The position numbers and the translations under genes were made by a program. Below the pieces are notes generated by a model. It did no database searches, had not been told where the DNA came from, and saw only the letters and a list, made by a program, of their open reading frames with translations. Shown piece by piece: positions 7,891 to 17,513 of a stretch of DNA of 64,000 nt. The stretch lies in NCBI RefSeq assembly GCF_009936275.1, contig NZ_AP019797.1:301501-365500 (forward strand), given 5' to 3'. Positions within the stretch are counted from its first letter, which is position 1, and the number at the start of each line of letters is the position of its first letter. This DNA is from Rhodothermus marinus (GTDB lineage Bacteria; Bacteroidota; Rhodothermia; Rhodothermales; Rhodothermaceae).

Positions 7891-9528
7891 TCAGCGGACC
7901 AGGATCATCTTGTGCGTCTGCACGCCCTCGGGCGTCTCCAGGCGGAGAAAATACGTACCGCTGGGCAAATCTGTAGCGTCGAAGGTGAGCGTGTACCGTC
8001 CGGGGGACTGCACGGCATCGACCAGCACGCGCACTTCGTGGCCCGAGAGGTCCCAGATCGACAGCCGGACGGGCATCGGCTCGTGCAGCTCGTACTGAAT
8101 GGTGGTGCGTCCCTGGAATGGATTCGGGAAGTTGCCCACCAGCAGTGCGCGTCCGGACTGCACGGGCGCCCTTCCCAGCTTGAGCACGGCGGAAGGGTAA
8201 AGCACGCCGCCTTCAAGTTCCTGCTGGATCCGATAGTAGAGCACCGGGGCGTCAGGCGGCGACGGATCGCGGAACGTAAAGGGCAGGCCCGAGCAGTCGG
8301 CCGGCACGCGGGCAATCATGGTAAAGTCGCGACCGTCGGTGGAGCGCTCCACCACAAAGGCGCGGGTCTGCCGGTCCGTGCACGTCCAGCTCAGCAGCAC
8401 CTGGCCGTCGTCGGTGCTCAGCGCCTGCAGGTGTTGCAGGGGCTCAAAGAAAAATAGATCGGCGCGGCGACGACGCATGCCCGGCGGCAGGCGAAGCGTA
8501 GCCGCCTCGAAGTCGAGACGCAGGCCGTCGGCGGGCGGATCGGCCCTTCGGAAGAGGCGGCGCACCTGAGCGGCCGACCAGGCATGTCGATCCAGCACGA
8601 TCGCATCCAGCAGGCCCCCGAAGTCGGTTTCCATCTGGCCCGGGCGACCGCCGAGGGCGAGCGCTTCCGGCGGATCGATAGACGCGACGTCCGGTGCGTA
8701 GAGCGAGTCGACCGCGCGGCCGTCCAGATAGAGGCGGGTCCAGCCCGAGACCGGATCGTAGCTCAGCGCGATGTGATGCCAGCTTCCGTCGGCGACGGGA
8801 CGTGGCGTGATCAGGCCCTGGTGCAGGCCGGGGCGGCCCCGGTAGGCCCGCAGAAAGCCGGCCGCGTCCAGCACGAGCTCGATCGGATAGGGCTGCTGCT
8901 CGTCGCCGCGCCAGGTGGAGAGCACCACGGCGTCGCGGTCGGTGCTTTTGAGCCAGAGGGCCACGGTGAACGGATGCCGCAGGTCCAGTCGGCGCAGCAG
9001 CGTGTCCGTCACCAGGAGCGGCCGGGCGCCGCGCCGCACCGCCAGCACGTAGTTGCGCGGGTTTTCCGTATCGGCCGGTTGCACGAAAAGCGCCTGTCGC
9101 TGCACTTCGGCCGTCCGGGGTTCGAGCTTTTTTGCGGAAGACTCGGAGGGCTCAAGCGATGCCAGTTGCCAGAGCGTCAGGCCGGGACTGCCCGGCGTCG
9201 TCTCGATGCAGAGCACCAGTGGACCGTCGATCGGCCGATCCGGCCGCAGCCGGAAGCGACCGCTTGCCAGCGTGTCGAGCCGAAGGAGAATCGGTCCGAG
9301 GCCCGGACGCACGGCCCATGCCCGGCGCACGGACCAGTCGGGCGGCACGTCCAGCAGGGTTCCGTAGAAGGGCACCGTACCCTCCCAGCGGGCAAACAGG
9401 TTGGCCGTCTGGCCAGCCTGCAACCGCTCGCCGCTCCAGAGCGCCTGCAATTGCGCCCGGGCCGTGCCCGCCCGCAGACACGAGGCCAGCACCGCGGCCA
9501 GCAACAGCACACGCGCCCGCGTCTTCAT
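7891..9528 (-). CDS. Secreted LamG-domain protein with T9SS sorting domain
   Basis: 545 residues. The signal peptide (MKTRARVLLLAAVLASCLRA, then GTARAQ) is followed by a domain of unknown type, then a LamG/concanavalin-like jelly roll (about 170-330) with SWHHIALSYDPVSGWTRLYL. A fibronectin-like segment follows, then a C-terminal domain of about 80 residues starting NFPNPFQGRTTIQYEL and ending THKMILVR. The last part matches the type A C-terminal sorting domain of T9SS cargo, which directs outer-membrane passage and surface attachment. LamG folds often bind carbohydrate. It precedes the OPT transporter gene by 4 bases. Cargo function is unknown. Confidence 0.85.
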   Translation of the reverse strand: MKTRARVLLLAAVLASCLRAGTARAQLQALWSGERLQAGQTANLFARWEGTVPFYGTLLDVPPDWSVRRAWAVRPGLGPILLRLDTLASGRFRLRPDRPIDGPLVLCIETTPGSPGLTLWQLASLEPSESSAKKLEPRTAEVQRQALFVQPADTENPRNYVLAVRRGARPLLVTDTLLRRLDLRHPFTVALWLKSTDRDAVVLSTWRGDEQQPYPIELVLDAAGFLRAYRGRPGLHQGLITPRPVADGSWHHIALSYDPVSGWTRLYLDGRAVDSLYAPDVASIDPPEALALGGRPGQMETDFGGLLDAIVLDRHAWSAAQVRRLFRRADPPADGLRLDFEAATLRLPPGMRRRRADLFFFEPLQHLQALSTDDGQVLLSWTCTDRQTRAFVVERSTDGRDFTMIARVPADCSGLPFTFRDPSPPDAPVLYYRIQQELEGGVLYPSAVLKLGRAPVQSGRALLVGNFPNPFQGRTTIQYELHEPMPVRLSIWDLSGHEVRVLVDAVQSPGRYTLTFDATDLPSGTYFLRLETPEGVQTHKMILVR

Positions 9529-9658
9529 GGAAAAGCGCCGGCAGAGCGGCGATTCGGTGGGGGATTCGTTACCAGTTGGAAAAGATAGGCGCGGACCCTT
9601 CGCCTGTCAAACGGGGTTGACCCTTTGAAGCCCTGAAAAACATACGGTGCTACCAGCC

Positions 9659-10786
9659 ATGCCGCGACGTTTACGCATCGGCCTGCTGACCGGCGGCGGC
9701 GATTGCCCGGGCATGAACGCCGTCATCCGCGCCGTCACCAAGAGCCTGATCCTTCAGGCCAACGCCGAGGTGATCGGCTTCGAAGACGGCTACGAAGGAC
9801 TCATCGAAGGTCGATTTCGGACGCTCGAATTTCAGGACGTCAGCGGCATCCTGACGCGGGGCGGTACGATTCTCGGCACGAGCAATCGGGCCAATCCGTT
9901 TCGCTACTACCGACGGGGGGAGGCCGACGTGTCGGCCGAAGTCATCGCGCTGTACCGCGAGCTGGAGCTGGACGGCATCGTGGCCATCGGCGGCGATGGC
10001 ACGATGACGATCGCCCACGGACTCTCGGAGCGAGGACTTCGTTTCATCGGCGTGCCCAAGACGATCGACAACGACATCTGGGGCACCGAGCGTACGTTCG
10101 GATTCGATACGGCCGTACACATCGCCACGGAGGCCATCGATCGACTGCACACCACGGCGCAGAGTCACCACCGCGTGATGATCTGTGAGACGATGGGACG
10201 CTATGCCGGGTGGATCGCGCTCTATGCGGGTGTGGCGGCCGGAGCCGACGTGATCCTGATCCCCGAGCTGCCCTTCGACGTGGAGGTGGTGGCCGAGGTG
10301 TGCCGCGAGCGCGAAAGCGACGGCCGTCGCTTTACGATCGTCGTGGTGGCCGAAGGGGCGCGTCCCGAAGGGGGCTCCTTCCACGTGCGGGAGCGCGTGC
10401 CCGAAAGCCCCGACCCGATCCGGCTGGGCGGGATCGGCTACGAACTGGAGCGCCAGCTTCGCGAGCGCCTGCGGAGCGAGGTGCGCACCACCGTGCTGGG
10501 CCACGTGCAGCGGGGCGGCACGCCCACAGCCTACGACCGCAGCCTGGCCTCGGCCTTTGGCGCCTACGCGGCCGCGCTGGTGCAGGCCGAACGGTATGGC
10601 TGTATGGTGGCACTTCGCGACGGCCGACTGACCACCGTCCCGCTGGCCGAGGTGGCCGGACGCACGCGTACCGTACCGCTCGATCACCCCATGCTGGGGG
10701 CCGCGCTGGCCGTGGGTACGTCGCTGGGCGTCCGGGCGCTGACCTCGCCGCTGGTGGGCGCCGAGCCGACCACGCCGCTGGCCTGA
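9659..10786 (+). CDS. pfkA: 6-phosphofructokinase (group III)
   Basis: About 375 residues from the ATG at 9659; a GTG four codons earlier (9647) is possible. Nucleotide and substrate motifs are clear: LTGGGDCPGMNAVIR, IGGDGTM, PKTIDNDIWGTE, MGRYAGWIALYAG and GHVQRGGTPTAYDR. The enzyme phosphorylates fructose 6-phosphate to the 1,6-bisphosphate in glycolysis. The residues that separate ATP from pyrophosphate users are Gly in GGDGT (ATP-like) and Lys in PKTIDND (typical of the mixed-substrate group III), so ATP is the likely donor. The promoter region is shared with the divergent LamG gene. The NDUFA9-like gene follows after 33 bases. Confidence 0.95.
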   Translation: MPRRLRIGLLTGGGDCPGMNAVIRAVTKSLILQANAEVIGFEDGYEGLIEGRFRTLEFQDVSGILTRGGTILGTSNRANPFRYYRRGEADVSAEVIALYRELELDGIVAIGGDGTMTIAHGLSERGLRFIGVPKTIDNDIWGTERTFGFDTAVHIATEAIDRLHTTAQSHHRVMICETMGRYAGWIALYAGVAAGADVILIPELPFDVEVVAEVCRERESDGRRFTIVVVAEGARPEGGSFHVRERVPESPDPIRLGGIGYELERQLRERLRSEVRTTVLGHVQRGGTPTAYDRSLASAFGAYAAALVQAERYGCMVALRDGRLTTVPLAEVAGRTRTVPLDHPMLGAALAVGTSLGVRALTSPLVGAEPTTPLA

Positions 10787-10819
10787 GGTGCATTAATGCT
10801 TCCAACCATGGCCTGAACC

Positions 10820-11740
10820 ATGAAAGTCTATCTGACCGGTGCCACCGGATTCGTCGGACGCTACGTGCTGCAGGCGCTGCGGGCGGCCGGCCACGAGGTG
10901 CGGTGCCTGGTGCGGCAGCCCGACCATCCGCTACCTTTCGAGGAGGAGGGCGTCGAGAAGGTGGGCGGCGATCTGCTTCGCCCCGAGACGTTCGCGGGCA
11001 CGCTCGACGGTTGCGAGGCCGTGGTGCACCTGGTGGGCATCATCGCCGAAAAGCCCCGCCAGGGCATTACGTTCGATGCCGTACACCGTCGGGGCACGCT
11101 GCACATGGTGGAGGCGGCTCAGCAGGCTGGCATTTCGCGCTTCATCCACATGAGCGCCAACGGTGCACGCCCCGACGGCACGACGGCCTATCAGACGAGC
11201 AAATGGGAAGCGGAGGAAATCGTCCGGCATGCCGGCTTTGCGCACTGGACGATCTTCCGGCCTTCGATCATTTTCGGCGATCCGAAAGGGGCCCCGATGG
11301 AGTTCGTCACGGAGCTGGCCCGACGGCTCGTCCGGCCGCTCCCGGTACTGCCCGTCTTCGGCGACGGGCAGTATCGGTTGCAGCCGGTGGCCGTCGAGGT
11401 GGTGGCGGCTGCTTTTGCGCAGGCGCTGACCAGGCCGGAGGCGCGTGGCCAGACCTACTGCGTGGCCGGCCCGCAGCCGCTCGCCTACGACGAGATCCTG
11501 GACGTGATCGCCCGGGCCCTTCGCGGACGGCCGAAACCCAAATTGCATTTGCCGTTGGGGCCGGTGCGTCTGCTGGTCGGCACGCTGGGACGCATCGGCC
11601 TGCTGCCCGTCACCCCGGAGCAACTCGCCATGCTGATCGAAGGCAACACGTGCGATCCGTCGGCTTTCTACCGCGACTTCGACGTGCCGCAGGTACCCTT
11701 CACGCCCGAGACGATCGCCTACGTGCGCCGGGCGGCCTGA
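10820..11740 (+). CDS. NAD(P)-binding SDR protein, complex I NDUFA9-like
   Basis: 306 residues. It is an atypical short-chain dehydrogenase with the N-terminal Rossmann motif TGATGFVG (about 6-13), then HLVGII, HMSANGA, YQTSKWEAE and FRPSIIFG. The order and spacing match the NDUFA9-like branch, which is structural or regulatory in respiratory complex I of eukaryotes; the bacterial role is unproven. A nucleoside-diphosphate-sugar epimerase activity cannot be excluded, but the usual YxxxK is present only as YQTSK. It follows phosphofructokinase on the same strand by 33 bases. Confidence 0.88.
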   Translation: MKVYLTGATGFVGRYVLQALRAAGHEVRCLVRQPDHPLPFEEEGVEKVGGDLLRPETFAGTLDGCEAVVHLVGIIAEKPRQGITFDAVHRRGTLHMVEAAQQAGISRFIHMSANGARPDGTTAYQTSKWEAEEIVRHAGFAHWTIFRPSIIFGDPKGAPMEFVTELARRLVRPLPVLPVFGDGQYRLQPVAVEVVAAAFAQALTRPEARGQTYCVAGPQPLAYDEILDVIARALRGRPKPKLHLPLGPVRLLVGTLGRIGLLPVTPEQLAMLIEGNTCDPSAFYRDFDVPQVPFTPETIAYVRRAA

Positions 11741-11830
11741 GGACGTATGCTTTACCTGAGAGAAGCTGGTTGCGCAGGCGTGGTGGCATCCCTACTTTTC
11801 CCGTAACGCGGATCACAAACGGCTCGGATC

Positions 11831-12751
11831 ATGTCGGTCCCGCAACCGGTCGTGGCCATCGTGGGAGCCGGCGCCGTCGGGCGGGCGCTGGGGCAATCGT
11901 TGCGGGCGGCCGGCTACCCGATCGCCGCCGTGATCAGCCGCAATCCGGTCTCGGCCCGCGAGCTGGCCGCGCAGGTGGAAGCACCGGTGGCGTCGGCGGC
12001 CCTGGAAGATCTGCCGGGTGAAGTGCGCCTGGTGTTCTGTTGTGTGCCGGACGACGCGCTGCCCGGCCTGGCCGAACAACTGGCACTGGTGCCGCACGAC
12101 TGGCCGTGTACGGTGGTGGCGCACACCTCGGGCGCGCTCCCGGCGCGCGTGCTGGAACCGGTGGGACGCCGCGGCGCCCTGCTGCTGAGCTTTCACCCGG
12201 TCCAGTCGTTTCCCCGTCAGGGGCCACCGCCCTCGCTGGCGGGCGTTGCCGTCGGGCTGGAAGGCGATCCGGAGGCGGTCGCGCTGGGACGCGAGGTGGC
12301 ACGGGCGCTGGGGGCCCGACCGGTCGAACTCTCGGCCGAGACGAAGCCGCGCTATCACCTGGCCGCCGTACTCGCCTCGAACGGGCTGGGAGCGCTCATG
12401 GCCATGGCCGGCGAAGTGCTGGCCAGCATCGGCCTTTCGCGACCCGAAGCGCATGCCATGCTGCTGCCGCTGGTGCAGGGCACGCTGCACAACCTGGAGC
12501 AGTTGCTGCCGGAGGAGGCGCTGACCGGACCGGCCGTGCGGGGCGATCTGGGGCCGATCACGCAACACCTGGAGACGTTGCAGCAACACCTGCCCCACCT
12601 GCTGCCCGTCTATGCGGCGCTGACCACCGAGATGATCCGCGTGGGCGTGCGCAGTGGGCGTCTGGCCCCCGAGCGGGCGACAGCCCTGCTGGATCGGCTG
12701 CAGGAAGCGCTCGATACGCGGTCGGATATACCGCCGGAACGTCTGCCATAG
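11831..12751 (+). CDS. Rossmann-fold protein with DUF2520 domain
   Basis: 306 residues. An N-terminal Rossmann domain, VAIVGAGAVGRALGQSL (about 8-24), is followed by CCVPDDAL and HTSGALPA. The all-helical C-terminal domain (about 165-290) contains KPRYHLAAVLASNGL and FHPVQSFP lies at the junction. The architecture resembles 3-hydroxyisobutyrate or ketopantoate reductases, and DUF2520 proteins are presumed NAD(P)-dependent reductases of unknown substrate. The gene lies 90 bases after the NDUFA9-like gene and may start its own transcript. Confidence 0.87.
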   Translation: MSVPQPVVAIVGAGAVGRALGQSLRAAGYPIAAVISRNPVSARELAAQVEAPVASAALEDLPGEVRLVFCCVPDDALPGLAEQLALVPHDWPCTVVAHTSGALPARVLEPVGRRGALLLSFHPVQSFPRQGPPPSLAGVAVGLEGDPEAVALGREVARALGARPVELSAETKPRYHLAAVLASNGLGALMAMAGEVLASIGLSRPEAHAMLLPLVQGTLHNLEQLLPEEALTGPAVRGDLGPITQHLETLQQHLPHLLPVYAALTTEMIRVGVRSGRLAPERATALLDRLQEALDTRSDIPPERLP

Positions 12752-12828
12752 CGACAGACCGGAACATCCCTTGCCCTGCAAAGTTGGGCGCCGTCGGACT
12801 AAGTGACGGAGAATGAGTTGTTTGAAAT

Positions 12829-13383
12829 ATGCGCATACGACGCCGTCGCGCTGCGGCTTTACGAAAGAGCTGGACGCAATCTTCCGAAACACCAACCGTT
12901 GAGCTTGCTACGATCGAGCATCCGGCCCTGGAACGACTGGAAACCCTGCTGAGGGGTGAAGAAGCGGCCACGCTGGCATTCCAATCGGTGCTGGCCGCGT
13001 TGCTGCCCATGCTCGAGCGCGTGCTGCAGCGCGAGCAGCAGGCGGCAGACGCCTCGCTGTCGCTGGCCCAGCGGGAGACGCTGCAGGAGATGACCGAGAC
13101 GCTGGCGACCGCCATCCAGATGCTGCGCGGGGCGCTGAACGAACGCGGGCAGCAGGTGCTGCGCTACGAGCGGCCCGTCGAATCCGGACCGCCGGAGCGG
13201 TCGTGGTGGTTCGCTCTGTCCGAAGCACTCGAAGCCGTCGAAGACGCGCTGCAGCGTATTCCACCGCTCGTCCGGGCGCAACCCCGGAGCAGCCTGTCCC
13301 GTCGCGTTGGAGCGTTGCTGCTTCGCCTGTTGCGACAGCATCAACGACATCTCCTCCATGAAGCCCGTGAGTGGATCGAATAA
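12829..13383 (+). CDS. Conserved hypothetical helical protein
   Basis: 184 residues, not recognised. The basic N-terminus (MRIRRRRAAALRKSW) is encoded with codons unlike the rest (ATA, TTA) and might be untranslated, but no better start is visible. The remainder is predicted helical, with a leucine-rich segment (ALERLETLLRGEEAATLAFQ) and many Glu/Gln/Arg; no signal peptide or membrane helix. The last 26 bases overlap the next gene, suggesting coupled translation. A cytoplasmic partner of the next protein is a fair guess and no more. Confidence 0.65.
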   Translation: MRIRRRRAAALRKSWTQSSETPTVELATIEHPALERLETLLRGEEAATLAFQSVLAALLPMLERVLQREQQAADASLSLAQRETLQEMTETLATAIQMLRGALNERGQQVLRYERPVESGPPERSWWFALSEALEAVEDALQRIPPLVRAQPRSSLSRRVGALLLRLLRQHQRHLLHEAREWIE

Positions 13384-13753
13384 CACGGAACCGATCGCGC
13401 GCTGGCTCGCCGAGGCCGATCAGGAGCTGGAAGCGCGGTGGGCGTGGCTCCTGGCGCATCTGGAAAATCTGGTGGGCCGAACGCCAACCGGCATCGAACA
13501 GGTGCTGTTTCTGATCGGCATTCAGGAACGGGGGCGCGGCTTCGAGCCCGGAATGTCCCGGGAACAGAAGCAGGAGGTGATCATGGAAGGCGCCCGGCAT
13601 GCGTTTGCCGCCATCGGCCTGTACCGGCGCGTCGCGAACGATCCCACGGCCTGGGAGCCCGCCTTTTCACCCTGGCCCGAACTCTCGCGCGACGATCAGG
13701 AAAAGCTGCTGCGCATTGCCATTCTGGAATACTTCAAACCCTTGCTGTCATGA
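13358..13753 (+). CDS. Conserved small protein of Bacteroidota type, function unknown
   Basis: 131 residues from the ATG at 13358; frame-open codons upstream lie inside the previous gene and are Cys-rich, unlike coding sequence here. A central segment, QVLFLIGIQERGRGF, then REQKQEVIMEGARHAF and a Tyr-Arg region, recalls an uncharacterised family I associate with Bacteroidota, where it is a soluble helical protein. Its stop codon overlaps the start of the cyclophilin gene (ATGA). The unit 12829-14532 therefore reads as a three-gene operon. Confidence 0.75.
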   Translation: MKPVSGSNNTEPIARWLAEADQELEARWAWLLAHLENLVGRTPTGIEQVLFLIGIQERGRGFEPGMSREQKQEVIMEGARHAFAAIGLYRRVANDPTAWEPAFSPWPELSRDDQEKLLRIAILEYFKPLLS

Positions 13754-14532
13754 ACATACGATGGCTTGCAGGCGTGGCGCTGGCGTTTTTTGTAGCAGCC
13801 TGTCAGTCGGCCCCGTCCACACCGTCGGTCGAAGCCGATAGCCTGGCGCAGGCGACCGACACGCTGGCGCTTCCCGCCACCAACTACTACGAAATCCGTA
13901 CGCCGCTGGGCCGTATGGTCGTGCGGCTCTACGACGAAACGCCGCTGCACCGGGACAACTTCAAGCGGCTGGTGGCGGCAGGCTTCTACGACAGCACGAC
14001 GTTTCACCGGGTGATCGACGGGTTCGTCATTCAGGGCGGCGATCCGAACTCGAAGGACGCCGACCCGTCGAATGACGGCACCGGCGGGCCGGGCTACACG
14101 CTTCCGGCCGAGATTCGTCCCGGCCTGTTCCACAAACGCGGCGCACTGGCCGCCGCCCGTCAGGGCGACGAGGTGAACCCCGAGCGGCGCTCCAGCGGCA
14201 GCCAGTTCTACCTGGTCGTCGGGCGCACATTCGACGAGGCCACGTTGGACGAGATCGAAGTCTACCTGCGGGAGCAGATCCCGGCCCCGGACTTCGCCTT
14301 CCCGGACTCGGTCCGGCAGCTTTACCAGACGGTGGGCGGGGCGCCGTTTCTGGACGGACTCTACACGGTCTTCGGTGAACTGGTCGAAGGCTTCGAGGTG
14401 ATGGACGCCATCGCGCGGGTGCCCACGCCGCGAAGCACCGGTCGGCAGGCTCCGCCGACAATGCTCGATCGGCCGCTGCAGCCCGTTCCCATGACGATTC
14501 GCCCGCTTGAAAACTATTCACCCGGCTCCTGA
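13750..14532 (+). CDS. Lipoprotein peptidyl-prolyl cis-trans isomerase (cyclophilin type)
   Basis: 260 residues. It has a lipoprotein signal (MNIRWLAGVALAFFVAAC; lipid-modified Cys18) and a linker rich in Ser/Thr/Pro, then a cyclophilin fold from about residue 40. Motifs include TTFHRVIDGFVIQGGDP, SGSQFYLVVG and YTVFGELVEGFEVMD. A loop of about 40 residues (DEIEVYLREQIPAPDF onward) is inserted before the last strands, common in Bacteroidota homologues. The protein would catalyse proline isomerisation in the periplasm, probably helping envelope protein folding. A terminator follows at 14587. Confidence 0.93.
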   Translation: MNIRWLAGVALAFFVAACQSAPSTPSVEADSLAQATDTLALPATNYYEIRTPLGRMVVRLYDETPLHRDNFKRLVAAGFYDSTTFHRVIDGFVIQGGDPNSKDADPSNDGTGGPGYTLPAEIRPGLFHKRGALAAARQGDEVNPERRSSGSQFYLVVGRTFDEATLDEIEVYLREQIPAPDFAFPDSVRQLYQTVGGAPFLDGLYTVFGELVEGFEVMDAIARVPTPRSTGRQAPPTMLDRPLQPVPMTIRPLENYSPGS

Positions 14533-14586
14533 AACCCGTTTTGCCGGCGTACGGTACCACCTGCTACCCGGTTTTCCGGCAGAAAG

Positions 14587-14619
14587 GACGTAGCTCGTCG
14601 GGCTGCGTCTTTTGTTTTG
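14587..14619 (+). terminator. Rho-independent terminator after the cyclophilin gene
   Basis: GACGTAGC pairs with GCTGCGTC (one T-G pair) around a 7-base loop, followed by TTTTGTTTTGTTTTT. It ends the 12829-14532 operon 35 bases before lysS. Confidence 0.75.
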
Positions 14620-14653
14620 TTTTTCCGAAAGTCAGGCCGTCGGATCGCAAGCC

Positions 14654-16225
14654 ATGAAGCGCGTACTGACCGAACAGGAACTGGAACGGCGCCGGGCGCG
14701 CCAGCAGCTCGAAGCGATGGGGATCAATCCGTACCCCTATCGCTGGGAGGTTACGGCCCATGCGGCCGAGATCCTGCAGAACTTTGACGATGAACGGCAC
14801 CAGCCGCGGGAGGACGGGCCGGCGCCCGAACCCTACGAGGTGTCGATTGCCGGCCGGATCATGACGCGGCGCATCATGGGCAAGGCCGCCTTCTTCGATC
14901 TGCAGGACGAAACCGGCCGCATTCAGGTGTACGTCCGGCGCCAGGACCTGCCCGAAGGCTTCTACGATCAGGTCTTCAAGAAACTGCTGGACATTGGCGA
15001 CATCGTGGGCGTGGAGGGCTTCGTGTTCCGCACGCGCATGGGCGAAATCACCGTTCACGCCCGACGCCTCGAGTTGCTGGCCAAAGCGCTCCGTCCGTTG
15101 CCCGTCGTCAAAGAGCAGGACGGGAAGGTGTACAACGAGGTGACGGACAAGGAATTTCGCTACCGGCAGCGGTACGCCGATCTGATCATCAACCCCGAAG
15201 TGCGGGAGGTTTTCCGCAAGCGGGCGCGCATGATTACGACGATCCGACGGTTCCTGGACGAACGGGGCTATCTGGAGGTCGAAACGCCCATTCTGCAGCC
15301 TATGTACGGGGGCGCTTCGGCCCGGCCCTTCATCACGTACCACAACGCGCTCGACATGCAGCTCTACCTGCGCATTGCCGACGAGCTGTACCTGAAGCGG
15401 CTGATCGTGGGCGGCTACGAGGGCGTCTACGAGATCGGTAAAGACTTCCGGAACGAAGGGCTCAGCCGCTTCCACAATCCGGAGTTCACGATGCTCGAGC
15501 TGTACGTGGCCTACAAGGACTACTACTGGATGATGGACTTCGTGGAGGAGTTGCTCGAGCATGTGGCCACCGAAGTGACCGGCTCGCCGGAGGTGCAGTG
15601 GGGCGAGCACACGATCTCGTTCCGCCGGCCCTGGCCGCGCATCCCGATGTTCGAGGCGATCAAGGAGCGGACAGGCTACGATCTCTACGGCAAGTCGCGC
15701 GACGAGCTGGCCGAGATCGCCCGCAAGCTGGGGCTGGAGATCGACGACACAATGGGCAGCGGCAAGATCATCGACGAGATTTTCGGCGAATTCGTCGAGC
15801 CCCACCTGATCCAGCCCACCTTCATCATTGATTATCCGATCGAGCTGAGTCCGCTGGCGAAGCGCCACCGCGAAAAGCCCGGGCTGGTCGAGCGCTTCGA
15901 GGTGATCGTGGGCGGCAAGGAGCTGTGCAATGCCTTCAGTGAGCTGAACGATCCGGACGATCAGCGGGCACGCTTCGAGGAGCAGGCGCGGTTGCGGGCG
16001 GCCGGCGACGAGGAAGCCATGCAGATCGACGAAGACTTCCTGCGGGCACTGGAGTACGGCATGCCGCCGACGGCCGGGCTGGGCATCGGCATCGACCGGC
16101 TGGCCATGATTCTGACGAACCAGCCTTCGATTCGGGACGTGATTCTGTTTCCGCTGCTGCGGCCCGAGCAACCGGCCGTGCCGGCCGGATCCGACGGGGC
16201 CGAAAAGGAGACGTCCGAGGCCTGA
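14654..16225 (+). CDS. lysS: Lysyl-tRNA synthetase, class II
   Basis: 523 residues from the ATG at 14654 ([18 protein letters not shown]); the open frame upstream runs into the terminator. The N-terminal OB-fold anticodon-binding domain (about 60-165) has [20 protein letters not shown]. The catalytic domain carries class II motif 2 ([19 protein letters not shown]) and motif 3 ([14 protein letters not shown]). The enzyme charges tRNA-Lys; a tRNA-Lys(TTT) gene is at 49128. The MFS gene begins 7 bases after its stop and is probably co-transcribed. Confidence 0.97.
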   Translation: MKRVLTEQELERRRARQQLEAMGINPYPYRWEVTAHAAEILQNFDDERHQPREDGPAPEPYEVSIAGRIMTRRIMGKAAFFDLQDETGRIQVYVRRQDLPEGFYDQVFKKLLDIGDIVGVEGFVFRTRMGEITVHARRLELLAKALRPLPVVKEQDGKVYNEVTDKEFRYRQRYADLIINPEVREVFRKRARMITTIRRFLDERGYLEVETPILQPMYGGASARPFITYHNALDMQLYLRIADELYLKRLIVGGYEGVYEIGKDFRNEGLSRFHNPEFTMLELYVAYKDYYWMMDFVEELLEHVATEVTGSPEVQWGEHTISFRRPWPRIPMFEAIKERTGYDLYGKSRDELAEIARKLGLEIDDTMGSGKIIDEIFGEFVEPHLIQPTFIIDYPIELSPLAKRHREKPGLVERFEVIVGGKELCNAFSELNDPDDQRARFEEQARLRAAGDEEAMQIDEDFLRALEYGMPPTAGLGIGIDRLAMILTNQPSIRDVILFPLLRPEQPAVPAGSDGAEKETSEA

Positions 16226-16232
16226 GCGTCCC

Positions 16233-17513
16233 ATGGAGGCCGCTCCGTCCCGGCCGGTTGGTCGCGCCGCCCCGGCGACGGGTTATGTGGCGCTGGTGCG
16301 CCGGAACGTGCATTTCCGCCGGTTGTGGCTGGGCAACCTCATCTCGCTGCTGGGCGACTGGTTCAACACGATCGCTCTGTACACGCTGGTTTCGGAACTG
16401 ACCGGCTCGCCGTTCGCGCTGGGCGGCGTGTTTCTGACAAAGCTGCTTCCCTGGGCGCTGGCTTCGCCGCTGGCCGGGCTGCTGGTGGATCGGTTCGATC
16501 GGCGGCGGCTCATGATCGGGGCCGATCTGGTGCGGGCGGTGATCGTGCTGGGCTTCCTGCTGATCGACGAGCCCGGCGAGGTGTACCTGGTCTATGTGCT
16601 GACCACGCTGCAGGTGGTCGTGACGGCCGTCTTTCAGCCGGCCAAGAGCGCATCGATCCCGAACATCGTCCGCACCGACGAACTGTTGACGGCCAACGCG
16701 CTCATGTCGGCCACCTGGTCGGTGATGCTGGCGCTGGGCGCGGCATCGGGCGGACTGGTGACGGCCTGGCTGGGCACGACGCCGGTGTTCGTGATCGACA
16801 GCCTGACCTATCTGGTCTCGGCCTTTTTCATCTACCGGACCGTCATCCCGCAACAGACGGCCCCGGCCGCGGGCGGCCTGCTGCGGACGGCCAGGCGCGA
16901 GCTGCTGGACGGCTGGCGCTACCTCACCACGCACCCCGGTGTCGGGCGCATCGCCCTGGCCAAGAGCGCCTGGGCGCTGGCTGGCGGAGGGCTCGTCTAC
17001 ATGCTGGCGCTGATCGGCGAAGCGATCGAGCCGACGGCGCAGGCGGCCGGGATCGGCTGGCTGTTTGCCGCACGGGGGCTGGGCACGGGAATCGGACCGG
17101 TGCTGGCCCGGGCGATCTTCCGGGATGCGCGGCGCTGGCCGGCCGTGCTGGGCTGGAGCATCGTGCTCAGCGGCCTCTGCTATGGCGTGGTGGGGTTGCA
17201 GGACTGGACCTATGCCGTGGCGCCCGCCGTGCTGCTGGCCCATGCGGCCAGCGGCGCCAACTGGGTGCTGGCAAGCGTGCTGCTCCAGCAGCGCACGGAA
17301 GACGCCTTCCGGGGACGCGTGTTTGCCACGGAGTGGCTGGGCGTGCTGTTTTCGGAGAGTTGCTCGATTCTGGCGGCCAGCATGCTGCTGGAGTGGCAGG
17401 TGCTCTCGCTGCGAGAAGCCGTGCTGGCATTTGCGCTGGTGCAGGGACTGATCGGGCTGGCCTGGCTGGCCGTGATCGTACCGCGGGAGCGACGGGCTTA
17501 CTCGGGCGTCTGA
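16233..17513 (+). CDS. MFS transporter
   Basis: 426 residues with 11-12 hydrophobic helices. The N-terminal half contains the MFS loop-2/3 signature in the form GLLVDRFDRRRLMIGADLVR. The helix order and the phrase YVALVRRNVHFRRLWLGNLI at the start fit the EntS/MFS_3-like branch, often exporters of siderophores or drugs. Substrate unknown. It lies 7 bases after lysS and overlaps the 3' end of queG, on the opposite strand, by 16 bases. No terminator is visible between the two convergent genes. Confidence 0.9.
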   Translation: MEAAPSRPVGRAAPATGYVALVRRNVHFRRLWLGNLISLLGDWFNTIALYTLVSELTGSPFALGGVFLTKLLPWALASPLAGLLVDRFDRRRLMIGADLVRAVIVLGFLLIDEPGEVYLVYVLTTLQVVVTAVFQPAKSASIPNIVRTDELLTANALMSATWSVMLALGAASGGLVTAWLGTTPVFVIDSLTYLVSAFFIYRTVIPQQTAPAAGGLLRTARRELLDGWRYLTTHPGVGRIALAKSAWALAGGGLVYMLALIGEAIEPTAQAAGIGWLFAARGLGTGIGPVLARAIFRDARRWPAVLGWSIVLSGLCYGVVGLQDWTYAVAPAVLLAHAASGANWVLASVLLQQRTEDAFRGRVFATEWLGVLFSESCSILAASMLLEWQVLSLREAVLAFALVQGLIGLAWLAVIVPRERRAYSGV

